A stretch of 64,000 nt of DNA from Acidimicrobiales bacterium (GTDB lineage: Bacteria; Actinomycetota; Acidimicrobiia; Acidimicrobiales; Iamiaceae): assembly GCA_030448105.1 (NCBI GenBank), contig JAUJNP010000005.1, forward strand, positions 93,321 through 157,320, in the 5' to 3' direction. Position 1 is the stretch's first letter, and every line of letters starts with the position of its first letter. Made by a program: the position numbers and the translations under genes. The notes under the pieces were generated by a model. That model was not told the DNA's origin. It saw only the letters and a program-made list of their open reading frames with translations, and searched no databases. Shown piece after piece: positions 53,538-64,000 of the stretch.

Positions 53538-53780
53538 ATGAAGGCACTCACCGTGATCGGCGCAGCCGTCGGAAGCGGCATCCTCCTCCTGGGTTCGCTC
53601 CCCCCTGTGGTCCTGGTCGGCGGCGCTGCGCTGGTGGGGCTGGTCCTGGTCTGGTGGTTGACCGACTCCCCCCTCGGCGTCAGCCGCCACCCGCACCCCA
53701 CCTGGTTCGACGGGCCGCGGCCCTCGCCGCTCGTGGTCCGGGGCGCGGTGCGGGCGGGCGCCACCACCGACCGCCGCTAG
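53538..53780 (+). CDS. Small two-helix membrane protein
   Basis: The product is 80 aa from ATG 53538 (GTG 53532 is also possible). It has two hydrophobic segments (ALTVIGAAVGSGILLLGSL and VVLVGGAALVGLVLVWWLT) and a polar, His/Pro-containing tail (SRHPHPTWFDGPRPSP). I recognise no family. It is divergent from hyuA. Downstream, MAGRVLAAVVLVVTCLA at 53786 is a short open stretch with no convincing gene character, followed by the palindrome GCTGACCCGGGTCAGC (53851-53866). Confidence 0.55.
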   Translation: MKALTVIGAAVGSGILLLGSLPPVVLVGGAALVGLVLVWWLTDSPLGVSRHPHPTWFDGPRPSPLVVRGAVRAGATTDRR

Positions 53781-53861
53781 CCACCATGGCGGGGCGCGTC
53801 CTCGCCGCCGTCGTGCTGGTGGTCACCTGCCTGGCGCCGCCTGCGGTGGCGCTGACCCGGG

Positions 53862-54923
53862 TCAGCTCGGCTCTACCACCCACAGGTCGTCGCCGAGGCG
53901 CTGCTCCAGCTTGCGGTGCAGGTCGCGCAGGCTGGCATGGGCGCCGTCCCACACCAGCAGGGCTTCGTCGGCGTTGGCGGCCAGCCACCCGTCGCGGCGG
54001 GCCAGCGCCTTTCCGGCGGCGGCCTTGTCGGCCGGCACCTTGCGCTCCAGGGTGACCACGGCGCTGGCGGCGGACACGAGCTCGGCGAAGCGCCGGCGGG
54101 CATCGGCCGACCACACCTTGTCGGGGTCCGGGTAGGGCAGCACGGCCACGTAGGGGACACCGGCGTCGGCCGCCGCTTCGGCAGCCAGGGTCTCGGCGCC
54201 GAGCTGAAGCCCGGTCAGCACCACCAGGTCGGGGTGGAGCTGGGCCTTGGCGGCGAGGATCTCGCGCAGCCGGCGCCGGACCGAGTCCGACACCGGGTTG
54301 CGCCCGTATCCCCCCAGCTCGGGCGGGCGGTGCCCGAAGGCGGCGAGGCGGTGACCGGCGGGCACGCGGGGATCAGCCACGGCGGCGGCCACCGAGGGGC
54401 GACCGGCGACGGAAGCGACCACCGTGGCACCGGGCAGGTCGGGGGGCCCGTGGGTGGCCGGATCGGGCGGTGCCTCGCCGGAGCGGGGCTCCTGGGTGGC
54501 GCAGGCCTGGGCGGCCAGGCGGTCGACCAGGTCGTTCATCGGGTCGCCGCTGTGGCCCTTCACCCACCCGAAGGTGACCTCACCGGCGTCGACCGCGGCG
54601 CACAAGCGCTCCCACAGGTCGCGGTTCTTCACGTCACTGCGGGCCTTGGTGCGCCAACCGTTGGCCTGCCAGGCGTGGCGCCAGGTCTCGATGCCGCTCT
54701 TCACGTACACCGAGTCGGTGATGACGTGCACCGGGTGGGGGTTGGCGGCGATGGCCTCCACCACCGCGATCAGCTCCATGCGGTTGTTGGTGGTGTCGGG
54801 GTCGGCACCGGCGGCGAAGGGGCCCTCGGGCACAGCCCACGCCCAACCGCCGGGGCCGGGGTTGGGCACGCAGGCGCCGTCGGTGTAGGCGGTGACGGGT
54901 TCCGGCGGCACGAGCCTCAGCAT
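53862..54923 (-). CDS. rnhA: RNase HI fused to a SLOG (YpsA/DUF1273-like) domain
   Basis: The product is 353 aa from ATG 54923. Residues 1-145 are RNase HI with all four catalytic carboxylates: Asp15 in [16 protein letters not shown], Glu50 in NNRMELIAV, Asp70 in VITDSVYV and Asp134 in [11 protein letters not shown], plus KGHSG. After a Pro/Ala linker, residues about 190-353 form a Rossmann-like SLOG domain: [55 protein letters not shown]. The first part removes RNA from RNA-DNA hybrids; the second probably binds a nucleotide or nucleotide-derived ligand. It is divergent from aceE (40-bp gap). Confidence 0.88.
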   Translation of the reverse strand: MLRLVPPEPVTAYTDGACVPNPGPGGWAWAVPEGPFAAGADPDTTNNRMELIAVVEAIAANPHPVHVITDSVYVKSGIETWRHAWQANGWRTKARSDVKNRDLWERLCAAVDAGEVTFGWVKGHSGDPMNDLVDRLAAQACATQEPRSGEAPPDPATHGPPDLPGATVVASVAGRPSVAAAVADPRVPAGHRLAAFGHRPPELGGYGRNPVSDSVRRRLREILAAKAQLHPDLVVLTGLQLGAETLAAEAAADAGVPYVAVLPYPDPDKVWSADARRRFAELVSAASAVVTLERKVPADKAAAGKALARRDGWLAANADEALLVWDGAHASLRDLHRKLEQRLGDDLWVVEPS

Positions 54924-54963
54924 CGCAGGTGGAATACGCGGCGACCGGTGGAACGATGGGGGC

Positions 54964-57678
<2,715 letters not shown>

Positions 57679-57685
57679 ATCGTCG

Positions 57686-58621
57686 TCAGCGTCGGCGGAC
57701 GACGGCCAGCAGCAGCCAGGTCACACCGTCGGCGCCGGTGACGGCGCGCAGCTCGGCCGTTCCCGCCGGCACCCGGCCGAGCCGGGCCACGCGCGCACGG
57801 TGCGCCCACGAGCCCGGCGGCGGACGATGGTAGGCGAGCCGTCGCCCAACCGGCGGGCGTACGCCGCCAGCACGTCGTCGACGTCGCCGGTCACCCGCAG
57901 CACCGCCGACCATCGGGCGGCACAGGCGCACGGGCCCGGTGGCGCCACCAGGGCACTGCCGGCCAGCCGGCCGACGGCTGGACCGTAAGGGGCCACCCAC
58001 GCGTTCAGCTCGCCATCGGGAAGGGCGGGGAGGCGGGCCGGGAGGGGGACGTGGGGCAGAGGGGCGGTGGGGAGCGGTGGCCGGTTGGCCGGCCGGGCGG
58101 GGGTCGGTGGAGCCGGGCGGCCGGTACCAGAGGCTGGCGTGGGAGACCATCCCGGCCCCCGCCGGGCGGCGCTCGAGGGCCACCGCCAGCGATTCGCCGT
58201 CGTCCGGATCGAGCAGCCGGGCGGTACACCCGAGGGACCTGGCCGAGCCCTTGCAGCCGCCACCGCGGGCGACCATGCCGAGGCCGCCGGCCTGGTCGAC
58301 GTAGGTGTTGTACACCGCCACGGGGTCTCCGGTCACGAGCAGCAGGGCCAGCTCGCCGTCCTCGACGGCCGCCCCCGGGAAGCTGGCGCCGAGGAGCAAC
58401 GAGCCTCGGGCGACGGTGAGCCCTCCGAAGAGCTGCGCCCCCTGCCCGGCGGTCGAGCCGGCCAACACCGGGAAGGGACCGACGGGGCGGTGCTCGACCC
58501 GGAAGCGGGTGGAGGGAGGCGCCGAGCGGGAGCCGTCGGTACCGGCCCCGCCGCAGGCGACGGCGAGCACCAGGGCCGCGACCAAGGAGCCGAGCCGATA
58601 GGCGAGGCGACCAGTCAGCAC
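57686..58621 (-). CDS. Lipoprotein of unknown function, two apparent frameshifts
   Basis: GTG at 58621 starts a signal peptide with lipobox ([16 protein letters not shown]). The mature part reads [40 protein letters not shown], a Cys-containing [20 protein letters not shown], then, in another frame, [20 protein letters not shown] and [20 protein letters not shown]. It returns to the first frame for a C-terminal [20 protein letters not shown]. Switches lie at about 58060-58110 and 57800-57835. Two similar VTGD segments suggest an internal duplication. The function is unknown. Confidence 0.65.
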   Translation of the reverse strand: MLTGRLAYRLGSLVAALVLAVACGGAGTDGSRSAPPSTRFRVEHRPVGPFPVLAGSTAGQGAQLFGGLTVARGSLLLGASFPGAAVEDGELALLLVTGDPVAVYNTYVDQAGGLGMVARGGGCKGSARSLGCTARLLDPDDGESLAVALERRPAGAGMVSHASLWYRPPGSTDPRPAGQPATAPHRPSAPRPPPGPPPRPSRWRAERVGGPLRSSRRPAGRQCPGGATGPVRLCRPMVGGAAGDRRRRRRAGGVRPPVGRRLAYHRPPPGSWAHRARVARLGRVPAGTAELRAVTGADGVTWLLLAVVRRR

Positions 58622-58750
58622 GGCGCCTGAGTGCGGCGCAGCCGCACCGCTTGCCTGGACGACGGCTCGACCTTTCCGCGCACCTCCTGGCCCGCCTACG
58701 GCGCGGCACCGGGCGCTCACCTTCATCGGCTCGAACCCTACGCTGGGGTC

Positions 58751-59332
58751 GTGGCCGCCCCGACCTTCCCCGTGACCGGCGACGCCGCCGCCGACCACCT
58801 GCTGGAGACCGAACCGCTGGCCCTCCTGCTCGGCATGCTGCTCGACCAGCAGGTGCCGATGGAGTGGGCCTTCAGGGCCCCCGCCACCCTGAAGGAGCGC
58901 CTCGGCGGTTCCCTCGACGCCGCCGCCATCGCGGCCATGGCGCCCGAGGAGCTGAAGGCCCGGTTCAGCGAGAAGCCAGCGTTGCACCGGTATCCCGGAT
59001 CCATGGGAGGCAGGGCCCACGCCCTGTGCCGGTATCTCGTCGAGCACCACGACGGGGACGCGGCCGCCGTGTGGACCCGTGCCCGCGACGGCGCCGAGCT
59101 GTTGGCGCGGCTACGGGCCCTCCCGGGCTTCGGCGAGGAGAAGGCTCGCATCTTCGTGGCGCTCCTGGCCAAGCGCTTCGGGGTGCAACCCCCCGGCTGG
59201 GAGGAGGCGGCCGGCCCCTTCGCCGACGCCACCCCCCGCTCGGTGGCCGACATCGACTCCCGGGAGTCCTTCGCGACGGTGCGGGCGTGGAAGAAGGCCC
59301 AGAAGGCCCAGGGGAAGAGCAAGGCCGACTGA
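58751..59332 (+). CDS. HhH-GPD-type base-excision protein
   Basis: The product is 193 aa from GTG 58751. It starts AAPTFPVTGDAAADHLLETE and has LLLGMLLDQQVPMEWAFRAP and LRALPGFGEEKARIFVALLA, the helix-hairpin-helix. It matches the small uncharacterised actinobacterial HhH-GPD group (TIGR03252-like). The usual catalytic Lys and the Fe-S Cys cluster of endonuclease III are not visible, so glycosylase activity is uncertain. Upstream in-frame codons were excluded because they overlap the divergent lipoprotein start. Confidence 0.88.
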   Translation: MAAPTFPVTGDAAADHLLETEPLALLLGMLLDQQVPMEWAFRAPATLKERLGGSLDAAAIAAMAPEELKARFSEKPALHRYPGSMGGRAHALCRYLVEHHDGDAAAVWTRARDGAELLARLRALPGFGEEKARIFVALLAKRFGVQPPGWEEAAGPFADATPRSVADIDSRESFATVRAWKKAQKAQGKSKAD

Positions 59333-59357
59333 GCCGGCCCGCCGGAGGCCCGGGCGG

Positions 59358-59830
59358 CTACAACGGGTCGACGGTGGCGGCACCGGCGTCTGACACGTGC
59401 TCGCTCCACTGCAGGCCGTCCCAGTAACGCAGCTCGTGGCGCCCGGTTGGGTCCGGGTGCCAGGCGGCCGGCGTGGCCCCGGGCGACATCGAGCCCGCTG
59501 GCGGCAGCATGCCAGCCGGAATCGTCGCCCCGACCGGCGGTCCGCCGGCGGCGGGCTGGTAGGCGGCAGGCCGGGCCTCGGGCGAGGCGACCACGGCCGT
59601 CCCGCGGGCGGTGAGCGCCTTCCACGACGTGGCCGAGATGCCCCGGTCATAGGTCACGTTGATCACGGCGTTGGCGCCACACTTCTGCGCCTCGCCCCGA
59701 AGTTTGGCGTTGGCCTCCTCGGGCGTCTTGTCTTCGAGAACAGCGTCTTGGCGGTGACCCGGGCCTGGACGGGCCCGATCGCCTGGTAGGGGCCATCCAG
59801 GTCGCCGGTCAGGATCACCACGTCGGTCAT
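59358..59830 (-). CDS. YbjQ-like domain plus DUF2510 protein, one apparent frameshift
   Basis: ATG 59830 opens TDVVILTGDLDGPYQAIGPV then QARVTAKTLFSK. Restoring one base near 59740 gives DKTPEEANAKLRGEAQKCGA and NAVINVTYDRGISATSWKAL, the heavy-metal-binding YbjQ/DUF74 fold. After a Pro/Ala-rich linker the C-terminus AAWHPDPTGRHELRYWDGLQ WSEHV is a DUF2510 motif, usually found next to the membrane in actinobacterial proteins. The product is about 157 aa. The role is unknown. Confidence 0.75.
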
Positions 59831-59862
59831 CGCCTGAGTATGGCGTCCCGATCGGTGAGTCG

Positions 59863-60633
59863 TCAGGGGCCCTGGACGATCTTGAAGCGGGCCCCGGTGG
59901 GGTCGGCAACCTCGGCCAGGCGCCCGTAGGGGGTGTCCATGGCGGGCACGATGACCGATCCACCGAGCTCGGTGGCCCGGGTCAGGGTGGCGTCGCCGTC
60001 CTCCACGTCGAAGTAGATCGACCAGTGGGCGGGGACTCCGTCGGCCAGCATGGTCGAGGCGTCCATGATGCCGGCCAGCTGGCCTTCGCCCTGGCCCAGG
60101 GTGGTGTAGCGGAACTGGGGGGCGTCGCTGACGGTGTGGGTGTCCCACCCGAACACGTCGCGGTAGAACTGCACCGACGCCTCGTAGTCCCGGGTGTGCA
60201 GCTCGAACCAGGCGGGCGTGCCCGGCTCGGCCATGACCGCGAAGCCCTTGTGCCGCCCCGGTTGCCAGGCGCCGATGACGGCCTGGCCGGCGTCGGCGAC
60301 CACGGCCATGCTGCCGAGGTCCATGACCTCCATGGCTTCCACGACCACCTGGCCGCCATGGGCGACGGCGGCGGCGGCGGTGGCCTTGGCGTCGTCGGTG
60401 GCCAGGTAGACCGACCAGGCGTCGGGCATCCCGGCCTGGCCGTCGTTCCTCATGGCGCCGGCGACGAGGTCGCCGTCCTTGGCGATGTTGATGTAGCCGC
60501 CGTACTCCTCACCGGCGGACTCGGCGGTCCACCCGAACAGCTCGCCGTAGAACGGCAGGCTCCGGTCGGGATCCGAGGTGAAGAGCTCTACCCAGCAGGG
60601 GGCACCGACGGGGGCGAGGTCTCGACGAGGCAT
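59863..60633 (-). CDS. Two-domain VOC-family protein
   Basis: The product is 256 aa from ATG 60633 (an ATG at 60657 is possible). There are two tandem glyoxalase-fold modules: PCWVELFTSDPDRSLPFYGE, LFGWTAESAGEEYGGYINIA, and PAWFELHTRDYEASVQFYRD, VFGWDTHTVSDAPQFRYTTL. Each ends with an ADPTGA-like loop. The family is common in actinobacteria; the substrate is unknown. Confidence 0.92.
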   Translation of the reverse strand: MPRRDLAPVGAPCWVELFTSDPDRSLPFYGELFGWTAESAGEEYGGYINIAKDGDLVAGAMRNDGQAGMPDAWSVYLATDDAKATAAAAVAHGGQVVVEAMEVMDLGSMAVVADAGQAVIGAWQPGRHKGFAVMAEPGTPAWFELHTRDYEASVQFYRDVFGWDTHTVSDAPQFRYTTLGQGEGQLAGIMDASTMLADGVPAHWSIYFDVEDGDATLTRATELGGSVIVPAMDTPYGRLAEVADPTGARFKIVQGP

Positions 60634-60679
60634 GAGAGGCTCCTTCAGGGTTTCCAACTGGTCGAGAGCTTGGACGGCC

Positions 60680-61018
60680 CTACGGCGCGGAACTCACCGG
60701 TGCACCTGCCTCGAGCACCGAACGCAGCTCCTCGAGGTGCTCGGGCACGAGGCGCCACCACACCCAGCGCCCCCGCTTCTCGCCGACGATTAGCCCGGCC
60801 TCGGCCAGCACCCGGGTGTGGTGGCTGATGGTGGGCTGGGCCTTGCCGAGGGGCTCGAGCAGGTCGCACGAGCACACCTCGCCGGCCGCCACCACCAAGC
60901 TGAGCAACCGGAGCCGCACCGGATCGGCGAGGGCGGCGAAGCGGCGGGCCATGGCCTCGGCACGGCGCTCGTCGAGGGGCCCCGCGCTGAGGGGGACGCA
61001 GCACTCCCGGTCCTTCAT
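60680..61018 (-). CDS. arsR: ArsR-family arsenic-responsive repressor
   Basis: The product is 112 aa from ATG 61018 (MKDRECCVP); ATG 61024 and further upstream Met codons are possible. ARRFAALADPVRLRLLSLVV starts the winged helix. GEVCSCDLLEPLGKAQPTIS HHTRVL contains the C-x-C-D-L metal-sensing element. A second Cys pair is near the N-terminus (ECC). It represses the divergent arsenic genes and is released by As(III). It is separated from arsI by 81 bp holding the probable operators. Confidence 0.92.
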   Translation of the reverse strand: MKDRECCVPLSAGPLDERRAEAMARRFAALADPVRLRLLSLVVAAGEVCSCDLLEPLGKAQPTISHHTRVLAEAGLIVGEKRGRWVWWRLVPEHLEELRSVLEAGAPVSSAP

Positions 61019-61032
61019 GGGCATCTTTCGCA

Positions 61033-61082
61033 TTGACATTTGTCGATTCGTGTGCGATCGTCGTTCATCGATCAACATCAAT
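61033..61082. promoter_or_regulatory. Probable ArsR operator region
   Basis: TTGACATTTGTCGA (61033-61046) is an imperfect inverted repeat, and ATCAACATCAAT (61071-61082) resembles ArsR half-sites of the ATCAA type. The stretch is AT-richer than the flanks and lies between the divergent arsR and arsI starts. Confidence 0.5.
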
Positions 61083-61099
61083 CTAACCGGAGGCAGCCC

Positions 61100-61564
61100 G
61101 TGAGCCGCATCCAGCTCGCCCTCAACGTCGACGACCTCGGCCAAGCGGTGACGTTCTACTCGAAGCTCTTCGCCGCCGAGCCGGCCAAGGTGCGGCCCGG
61201 CTACGCCAACTTCACCATCGCCGATCCCCCGCTGAAGCTGGTGCTGATGGAGGGCCAGGGCCCGGCCGGTTCGCTCAACCACCTCGGGGTGGAAGTGGCC
61301 TCCACCGAGGAGGTCGGCGCCGCCACCGCCCGCCTGTCGGCCGAGGGCCTGCCCACCGCCAACGAGGACGAGGTGAGCTGCTGCTTCGCCGTGCAGGACA
61401 AGGTGTGGGTCGACGGCCCCGGGGGGGTGCCGTGGGAGGTCTACACGGTGCTCGCCGACGTGGAGCACCCGGCCGGTGCCCTGCGCGACGCCGCCCCTGA
61501 CGGTGGCGCCTGCGCCTGCGCCACGCCGGCCGAGGCGGCCGGAGCCGAAGCCGGCTGCTGCTGA
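61100..61564 (+). CDS. arsI: ArsI/CadI-family VOC protein
   Basis: The product is 154 aa from a GTG preceded by GGAGG. SRIQLALNVDDLGQAVTFYS, PGYANFTIADPPLKLVLMEG and LNHLGVEVAS give the fold. The Cys94-Cys95 pair in EDEVSCCFAVQDK and Glu113 in PWEVYTV are the arsenic- and metal-site residues of ArsI-type C-As lyases. Position 5 is Gln, as in the CadI branch, where ArsI has His. The C-terminus is Cys-rich (GGACACA...AGCC). It probably demethylates organoarsenicals or binds metal. Confidence 0.85.
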   Translation: MSRIQLALNVDDLGQAVTFYSKLFAAEPAKVRPGYANFTIADPPLKLVLMEGQGPAGSLNHLGVEVASTEEVGAATARLSAEGLPTANEDEVSCCFAVQDKVWVDGPGGVPWEVYTVLADVEHPAGALRDAAPDGGACACATPAEAAGAEAGCC

Positions 61565-61565
61565 C

Positions 61566-62279
61566 GTGAACGACGCCAGCCTCGCCCGGCGGGCCACCGC
61601 CGAGGCGGTGGGATCAGGGCTCCTGGTGGCCATCGTGGTCGGCTCGGGGATCTTCGCCCAGCGCCTCTCGCCCGACGACGTGGGCCTCCAGCTGCTCGAG
61701 AGCTCGATCGCCACCGGCGCCGGCCTGGTCGCCCTCATCCTGGCCTTGGGGCCGGTGTCGGGAGCCCACTTCAACCCGGTGGTCACCCTGGCCGATCGCC
61801 TCCTGGGTGGCCTCCGCGCCGGCGAAGCCTGGGCCTACGTCGGCGCCCAGTTACTCGGGGGCGCTGGCGGCGCGGTGGTGGCCAACCTCATGTTCGAGCT
61901 GCCGGCCGCCTCGTGGTCGACCAACGACCGCTCGTCCGTCGGCCTCTGGCTGGGCGAGGTGGTCGCCACCTTCGGGCTGCTCACCGTCATCCTCGGGGTG
62001 GTCCGCTCGGGGCGGGCAACGGCCGCCCCCTTCGCCGTCGGTGGCTACATCGCCGCCGCCTACTGGTTCACGTCCTCCACCAGCTTCGCCAACCCCGCGG
62101 TGACGGTGGCCCGATCGCTCACCGACACCTTCGCCGGCATCCGACCGGCATCGGTGCCCGCCTTCGTCACCGCCCAGTTCGTAGGTGGGCTGGCCGCGGT
62201 GGCCCTCGCCCGCTTCCTCCACCCCTCCATCCCCGCGGCCGACGTCGTGGTCCCCCACGACCAGGCCGACCACCGCTGA
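61566..62279 (+). CDS. Aquaporin-family channel in the ars operon (AqpS-like)
   Basis: This 237-aa protein has six membrane segments. The first pore motif is HFNPVVTL (NPV rather than NPA) and the second is FANPAVTVARS. The GTG start follows the arsI stop by one base. Aquaglyceroporins in ars operons let As(III) leave the cell down its gradient after arsenate reduction. No ArsB/Acr3 pump is present in the window. Confidence 0.88.
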   Translation: MNDASLARRATAEAVGSGLLVAIVVGSGIFAQRLSPDDVGLQLLESSIATGAGLVALILALGPVSGAHFNPVVTLADRLLGGLRAGEAWAYVGAQLLGGAGGAVVANLMFELPAASWSTNDRSSVGLWLGEVVATFGLLTVILGVVRSGRATAAPFAVGGYIAAAYWFTSSTSFANPAVTVARSLTDTFAGIRPASVPAFVTAQFVGGLAAVALARFLHPSIPAADVVVPHDQADHR

Positions 62280-62290
62280 CAGGAGCCCCA

Positions 62291-62938
62291 ATGGACGATC
62301 TCGAAACCCTCGCCCTCGACACCCGCCTCGCGCTGCGCAGTGCCGCGCACCGCCTGACCGGGGAGTTCCACGGCGTCTTCGGCCCGGAGACCATCGAGCT
62401 GTTCCTCACCTCCAGCTACGACCAGTTCGCCGGTCGGGCCACCGTCGGACACTTCCTGCCCCTCCTGGCCGAACGCTTCGCCCGCCAGCGGCTGCGAGCC
62501 CTGGCCAAGGTCGAGGGCCGGTCCTCCAACGGGCTGCCCATCGTGCTCTTCCTGTGCGTGCACAACGCCGGCCGGTCCCAGATGGCCTTGGGCTGGTTCA
62601 ACCACCTGGCCGGCGACCGGGCCGTGGCCTGGTCGGGCGGCTCCGAGCCCGGCCTCGAGGTGAACCCCTCGGCGGTGGAGGCCATGGCCGAGGTCGGCAT
62701 CGACATCACCGCCGAGTTCCCCAAGCCGTGGACCGAGGAGATCGTGCGGGCCGCCGACGTGGTCGTCACCATGGGCTGCGGCGACGCCTGCCCCATCTTC
62801 CCCGGGAAGCGCTACCTCGACTGGGAGCTCGCCGACCCCGAGGGCAAGGGCGTGGAGGCGGTGCGCCCCATCAGGGACGAGATCGGCGACCGGGTACGAG
62901 GGTTGCTGGCCGAGCTGGACGTCGTCGTCCCGAGCTGA
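62291..62938 (+). CDS. arsC: Arsenate reductase, LMW-phosphatase type with N-terminal helical domain
   Basis: This 215-aa protein has an N-terminal helical bundle (residues 1-75, TRLALRSAAHRLTGEFHGVF) that is characteristic of the actinobacterial mycothiol-linked group. The phosphatase domain has Cys89 to Arg95 (FLCVHNAGRSQMA). A second pair, Cys163 and Cys167, is in VTMGCGDACPIFPG. An Asp-rich loop lies near DWELADPEGK. It reduces As(V) to As(III) for export by the adjacent channel. AGGAG precedes the ATG. Confidence 0.93.
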   Translation: MDDLETLALDTRLALRSAAHRLTGEFHGVFGPETIELFLTSSYDQFAGRATVGHFLPLLAERFARQRLRALAKVEGRSSNGLPIVLFLCVHNAGRSQMALGWFNHLAGDRAVAWSGGSEPGLEVNPSAVEAMAEVGIDITAEFPKPWTEEIVRAADVVVTMGCGDACPIFPGKRYLDWELADPEGKGVEAVRPIRDEIGDRVRGLLAELDVVVPS

Positions 62939-62942
62939 CCCG

Positions 62943-63752
62943 TTAGCCCACGCGGTGCTTCTGGCGGTCCAGCCAGCCGAGCAGCACCGCCAGCGCCCGG
63001 GGGTCGTGGCGGAGCTGGTGGCCGGCTCCGCCGATGATGCGGAGGTCGGCCGAGCCGTGGGCGTCGGACACCACCCGGGCGTCGAAGTGGGGCACGGCCT
63101 CGTCATCGGACCCGTGGACCACCAGCAGCGGGCGGGGCACGAGGTCGCGAACGGCCACCACCGGGCGGATCTGGCGCAGCTCCCGGCTCCACAGGTCGAG
63201 CGAGCGGGGGAAGCCGGCAGTGGTGATCAGCTCGATGTCGCGGGCGTGCTGCAGCAGGCGGCGGGGGTGGCTGGCCCAGTCGTCGAAGTCGGCGGGAGCA
63301 GCCAGGGCGGCCACGCCCTGCACGTCGGGTCGGTCGGCGCCGGCGCACACGCACAGGGCCCCGCCCGTGCCGAAGCCGGCCAGCCACACCCCGCGCACGC
63401 GGTCGAGGCCGGCCAGGTGGTCGATAGCGGCGAAGACGTCGTCGAGCCAGCCCCGCAGCGAGAAGTCGCCTGGGGACCGTCCGGCTCCCCGGAAGTTGAA
63501 GGTGAGGACCACCCACCCCATCTCCGACGCGATCCGGTCGGCCAACTGCGGGAAGGACACCGCCGAGGCGGCCGCCCCCGCCGCACCCTCGGGGAAGCCG
63601 TGGCAGAGCACGAGGCCGGGGAGCTCCGGCTCGATCGAGTGGGGGCGGGCCAGGTGACCGGCCAGGCGCAGCCCGCCCGACTCGAACTCGATGCTCACCG
63701 GGCGCGGGTGCTCAGCGGTGGGCCGATCCGCCGACGCCGACCTCGTCGTCAT
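62943..63752 (-). CDS. Alpha/beta-hydrolase-fold protein without nucleophile serine
   Basis: This 269-aa protein has LCHGFPEGAAG (oxyanion region), NFRGAGRSPGDFS, and VWLAGFGTGGALCV where G-x-S-x-G is expected. Residue 128 is Gly, so the Ser nucleophile is absent. The acid (HGSDDEAVP) and His (GGAGHQLRH) remain. It may be a non-catalytic or ligand-binding member. It overlaps the upstream small gene by about 40 bp and is convergent with arsC (4-bp gap). Confidence 0.88.
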   Translation of the reverse strand: MTTRSASADRPTAEHPRPVSIEFESGGLRLAGHLARPHSIEPELPGLVLCHGFPEGAAGAAASAVSFPQLADRIASEMGWVVLTFNFRGAGRSPGDFSLRGWLDDVFAAIDHLAGLDRVRGVWLAGFGTGGALCVCAGADRPDVQGVAALAAPADFDDWASHPRRLLQHARDIELITTAGFPRSLDLWSRELRQIRPVVAVRDLVPRPLLVVHGSDDEAVPHFDARVVSDAHGSADLRIIGGAGHQLRHDPRALAVLLGWLDRQKHRVG

Positions 63753-63981
63753 CGGCCTCGGCCTCCGCCCGGGCGAGGCGAGCGCCCTCGCAGCGGCCGC
63801 AGGCCCGGTACCCCCGGTTGGCCGCCTCGGCCAGGGTGTCGGGCCCGACGCACAGGTAGGTGCGGGCCGCCATCAGCTCGGCGATGCGGGCCTCGTCGGT
63901 GCAGTGGTCGAGGTCGTGGACGACCTGATCCCGCTTGTCGCCGAGGAAGCGGTGGTGCTCGAAACGGGTGGGGCGCTCCAT
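63712..63981 (-). CDS. Small Cys-motif protein of unknown function
   Basis: This 89-aa protein, MERPTRFEHHRFLGDKRDQV onwards, is rich in His and acidic residues at the N-terminus. YLCVGPDTLAEAANRGYRAC GRCEGARLA contains a CX2C pair and another Cys, so metal or disulfide binding is possible. The C-terminus is acidic. I recognise no family. It starts within 20 bp of the window edge and is translationally coupled to the hydrolase. Confidence 0.65.
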   Translation of the reverse strand: MERPTRFEHHRFLGDKRDQVVHDLDHCTDEARIAELMAARTYLCVGPDTLAEAANRGYRACGRCEGARLARAEAEADDDEVGVGGSAHR

Positions 63982-64000
63982 GGCGCCACTGTACGAGCGG

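Noticed and set aside
53851..53866. Palindrome GCTGACCCGGGTCAGC as a terminator
   Set aside because: It overlaps the stop codon of the RNase HI gene and has no loop or U tract; a chance palindrome in GC-rich DNA is as likely.

Overview
The window is G+C-rich bacterial DNA with many GTG/TTG starts, 4-base overlaps between cistrons, a homodimeric AceE-type pyruvate dehydrogenase, a bacterial Ku protein, a DUF664/DinB protein and an ArsC of the class found in mycothiol-using bacteria. This points to an actinobacterium, probably an Acidimicrobiia-like lineage; no rRNA or other taxonomic marker is present, so that placement is inference. I saw no tRNA, rRNA or CRISPR array.

Layout. 1-3.1 kb: the 5' part of a Ku end-joining gene, a membrane protein, and a small unknown gene overlapping a secreted PKD-like protein. 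3.1-22.5 kb: an exopolysaccharide/surface-glycan locus with an Alg14/Alg13-like split glycosyltransferase, a GT2 transferase, an O-antigen-ligase-like polymerase, a kinase-fold protein, three sulfotransferases, a flippase, a Wzz/BY-kinase fusion, two GH26-like hydrolases, a sortase-type wall protein, a DUF4012 protein, the initiating sugar-phosphate transferase and a nucleotide-sugar epimerase. 22.5-27.3 kb: a lipoate/2-oxo-acid dehydrogenase operon (lpd, E2, then a single LipB-LipA fusion). 27.4-31.3 kb: mscL, epimerase/SDR genes, a vapBC pair with a perfect 18-bp palindrome, and a DinB-like gene. 31.5-37.3 kb: a giant Gly-rich, Ig-repeat, Thr-linker surface protein ending in an LAxTG sorting signal, flanked by a decayed copy of the tail of the TetR gene that follows it. 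37.3-43.5 kb: assorted small enzymes and regulators and an FAD monooxygenase. 43.9-50.4 kb: an integrated element. 50.4-53.4 kb: hyuB/hyuA. 53.5-60.6 kb: an RNase HI-SLOG fusion, aceE, a lipoprotein, an HhH-GPD glycosylase and VOC proteins. 60.7-62.9 kb: an arsenic operon (arsR divergent from arsI/cadI, aquaporin, arsC). 62.9-64 kb: a hydrolase lacking its nucleophile serine and a small Cys protein.

The most interesting part is the 6.46-kb element at about 43,946-50,404. It carries a large serine recombinase, remnants of an IS and a relaxase, an unrecognised 572-aa protein and a TIR-domain effector. It sits inside hyuB, and the site can be read to the base: the 10-bp core GTGTTGGTCA is at both ends. 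Rejoining the outer flanks gives an uninterrupted hyuB sequence with a symmetric 38-bp attB; rejoining the inner ends gives a symmetric 48-bp attP. Both are centred on the same GT dinucleotide. The element brought its own hyuB 3' end, which repairs the gene it interrupted. The displaced native 3' end survives as a decaying fragment at 43,590-43,955.

At least ten genes (E2, lpd, surface protein, monooxygenase, recombinase, hyuB, aceE, a lipoprotein, a YbjQ-like gene, the relaxase remnant) contain one or more apparent one-base frameshifts with good protein similarity on both sides. Many are core genes, so consensus errors in a draft or metagenome assembly are the likeliest cause outside the element.
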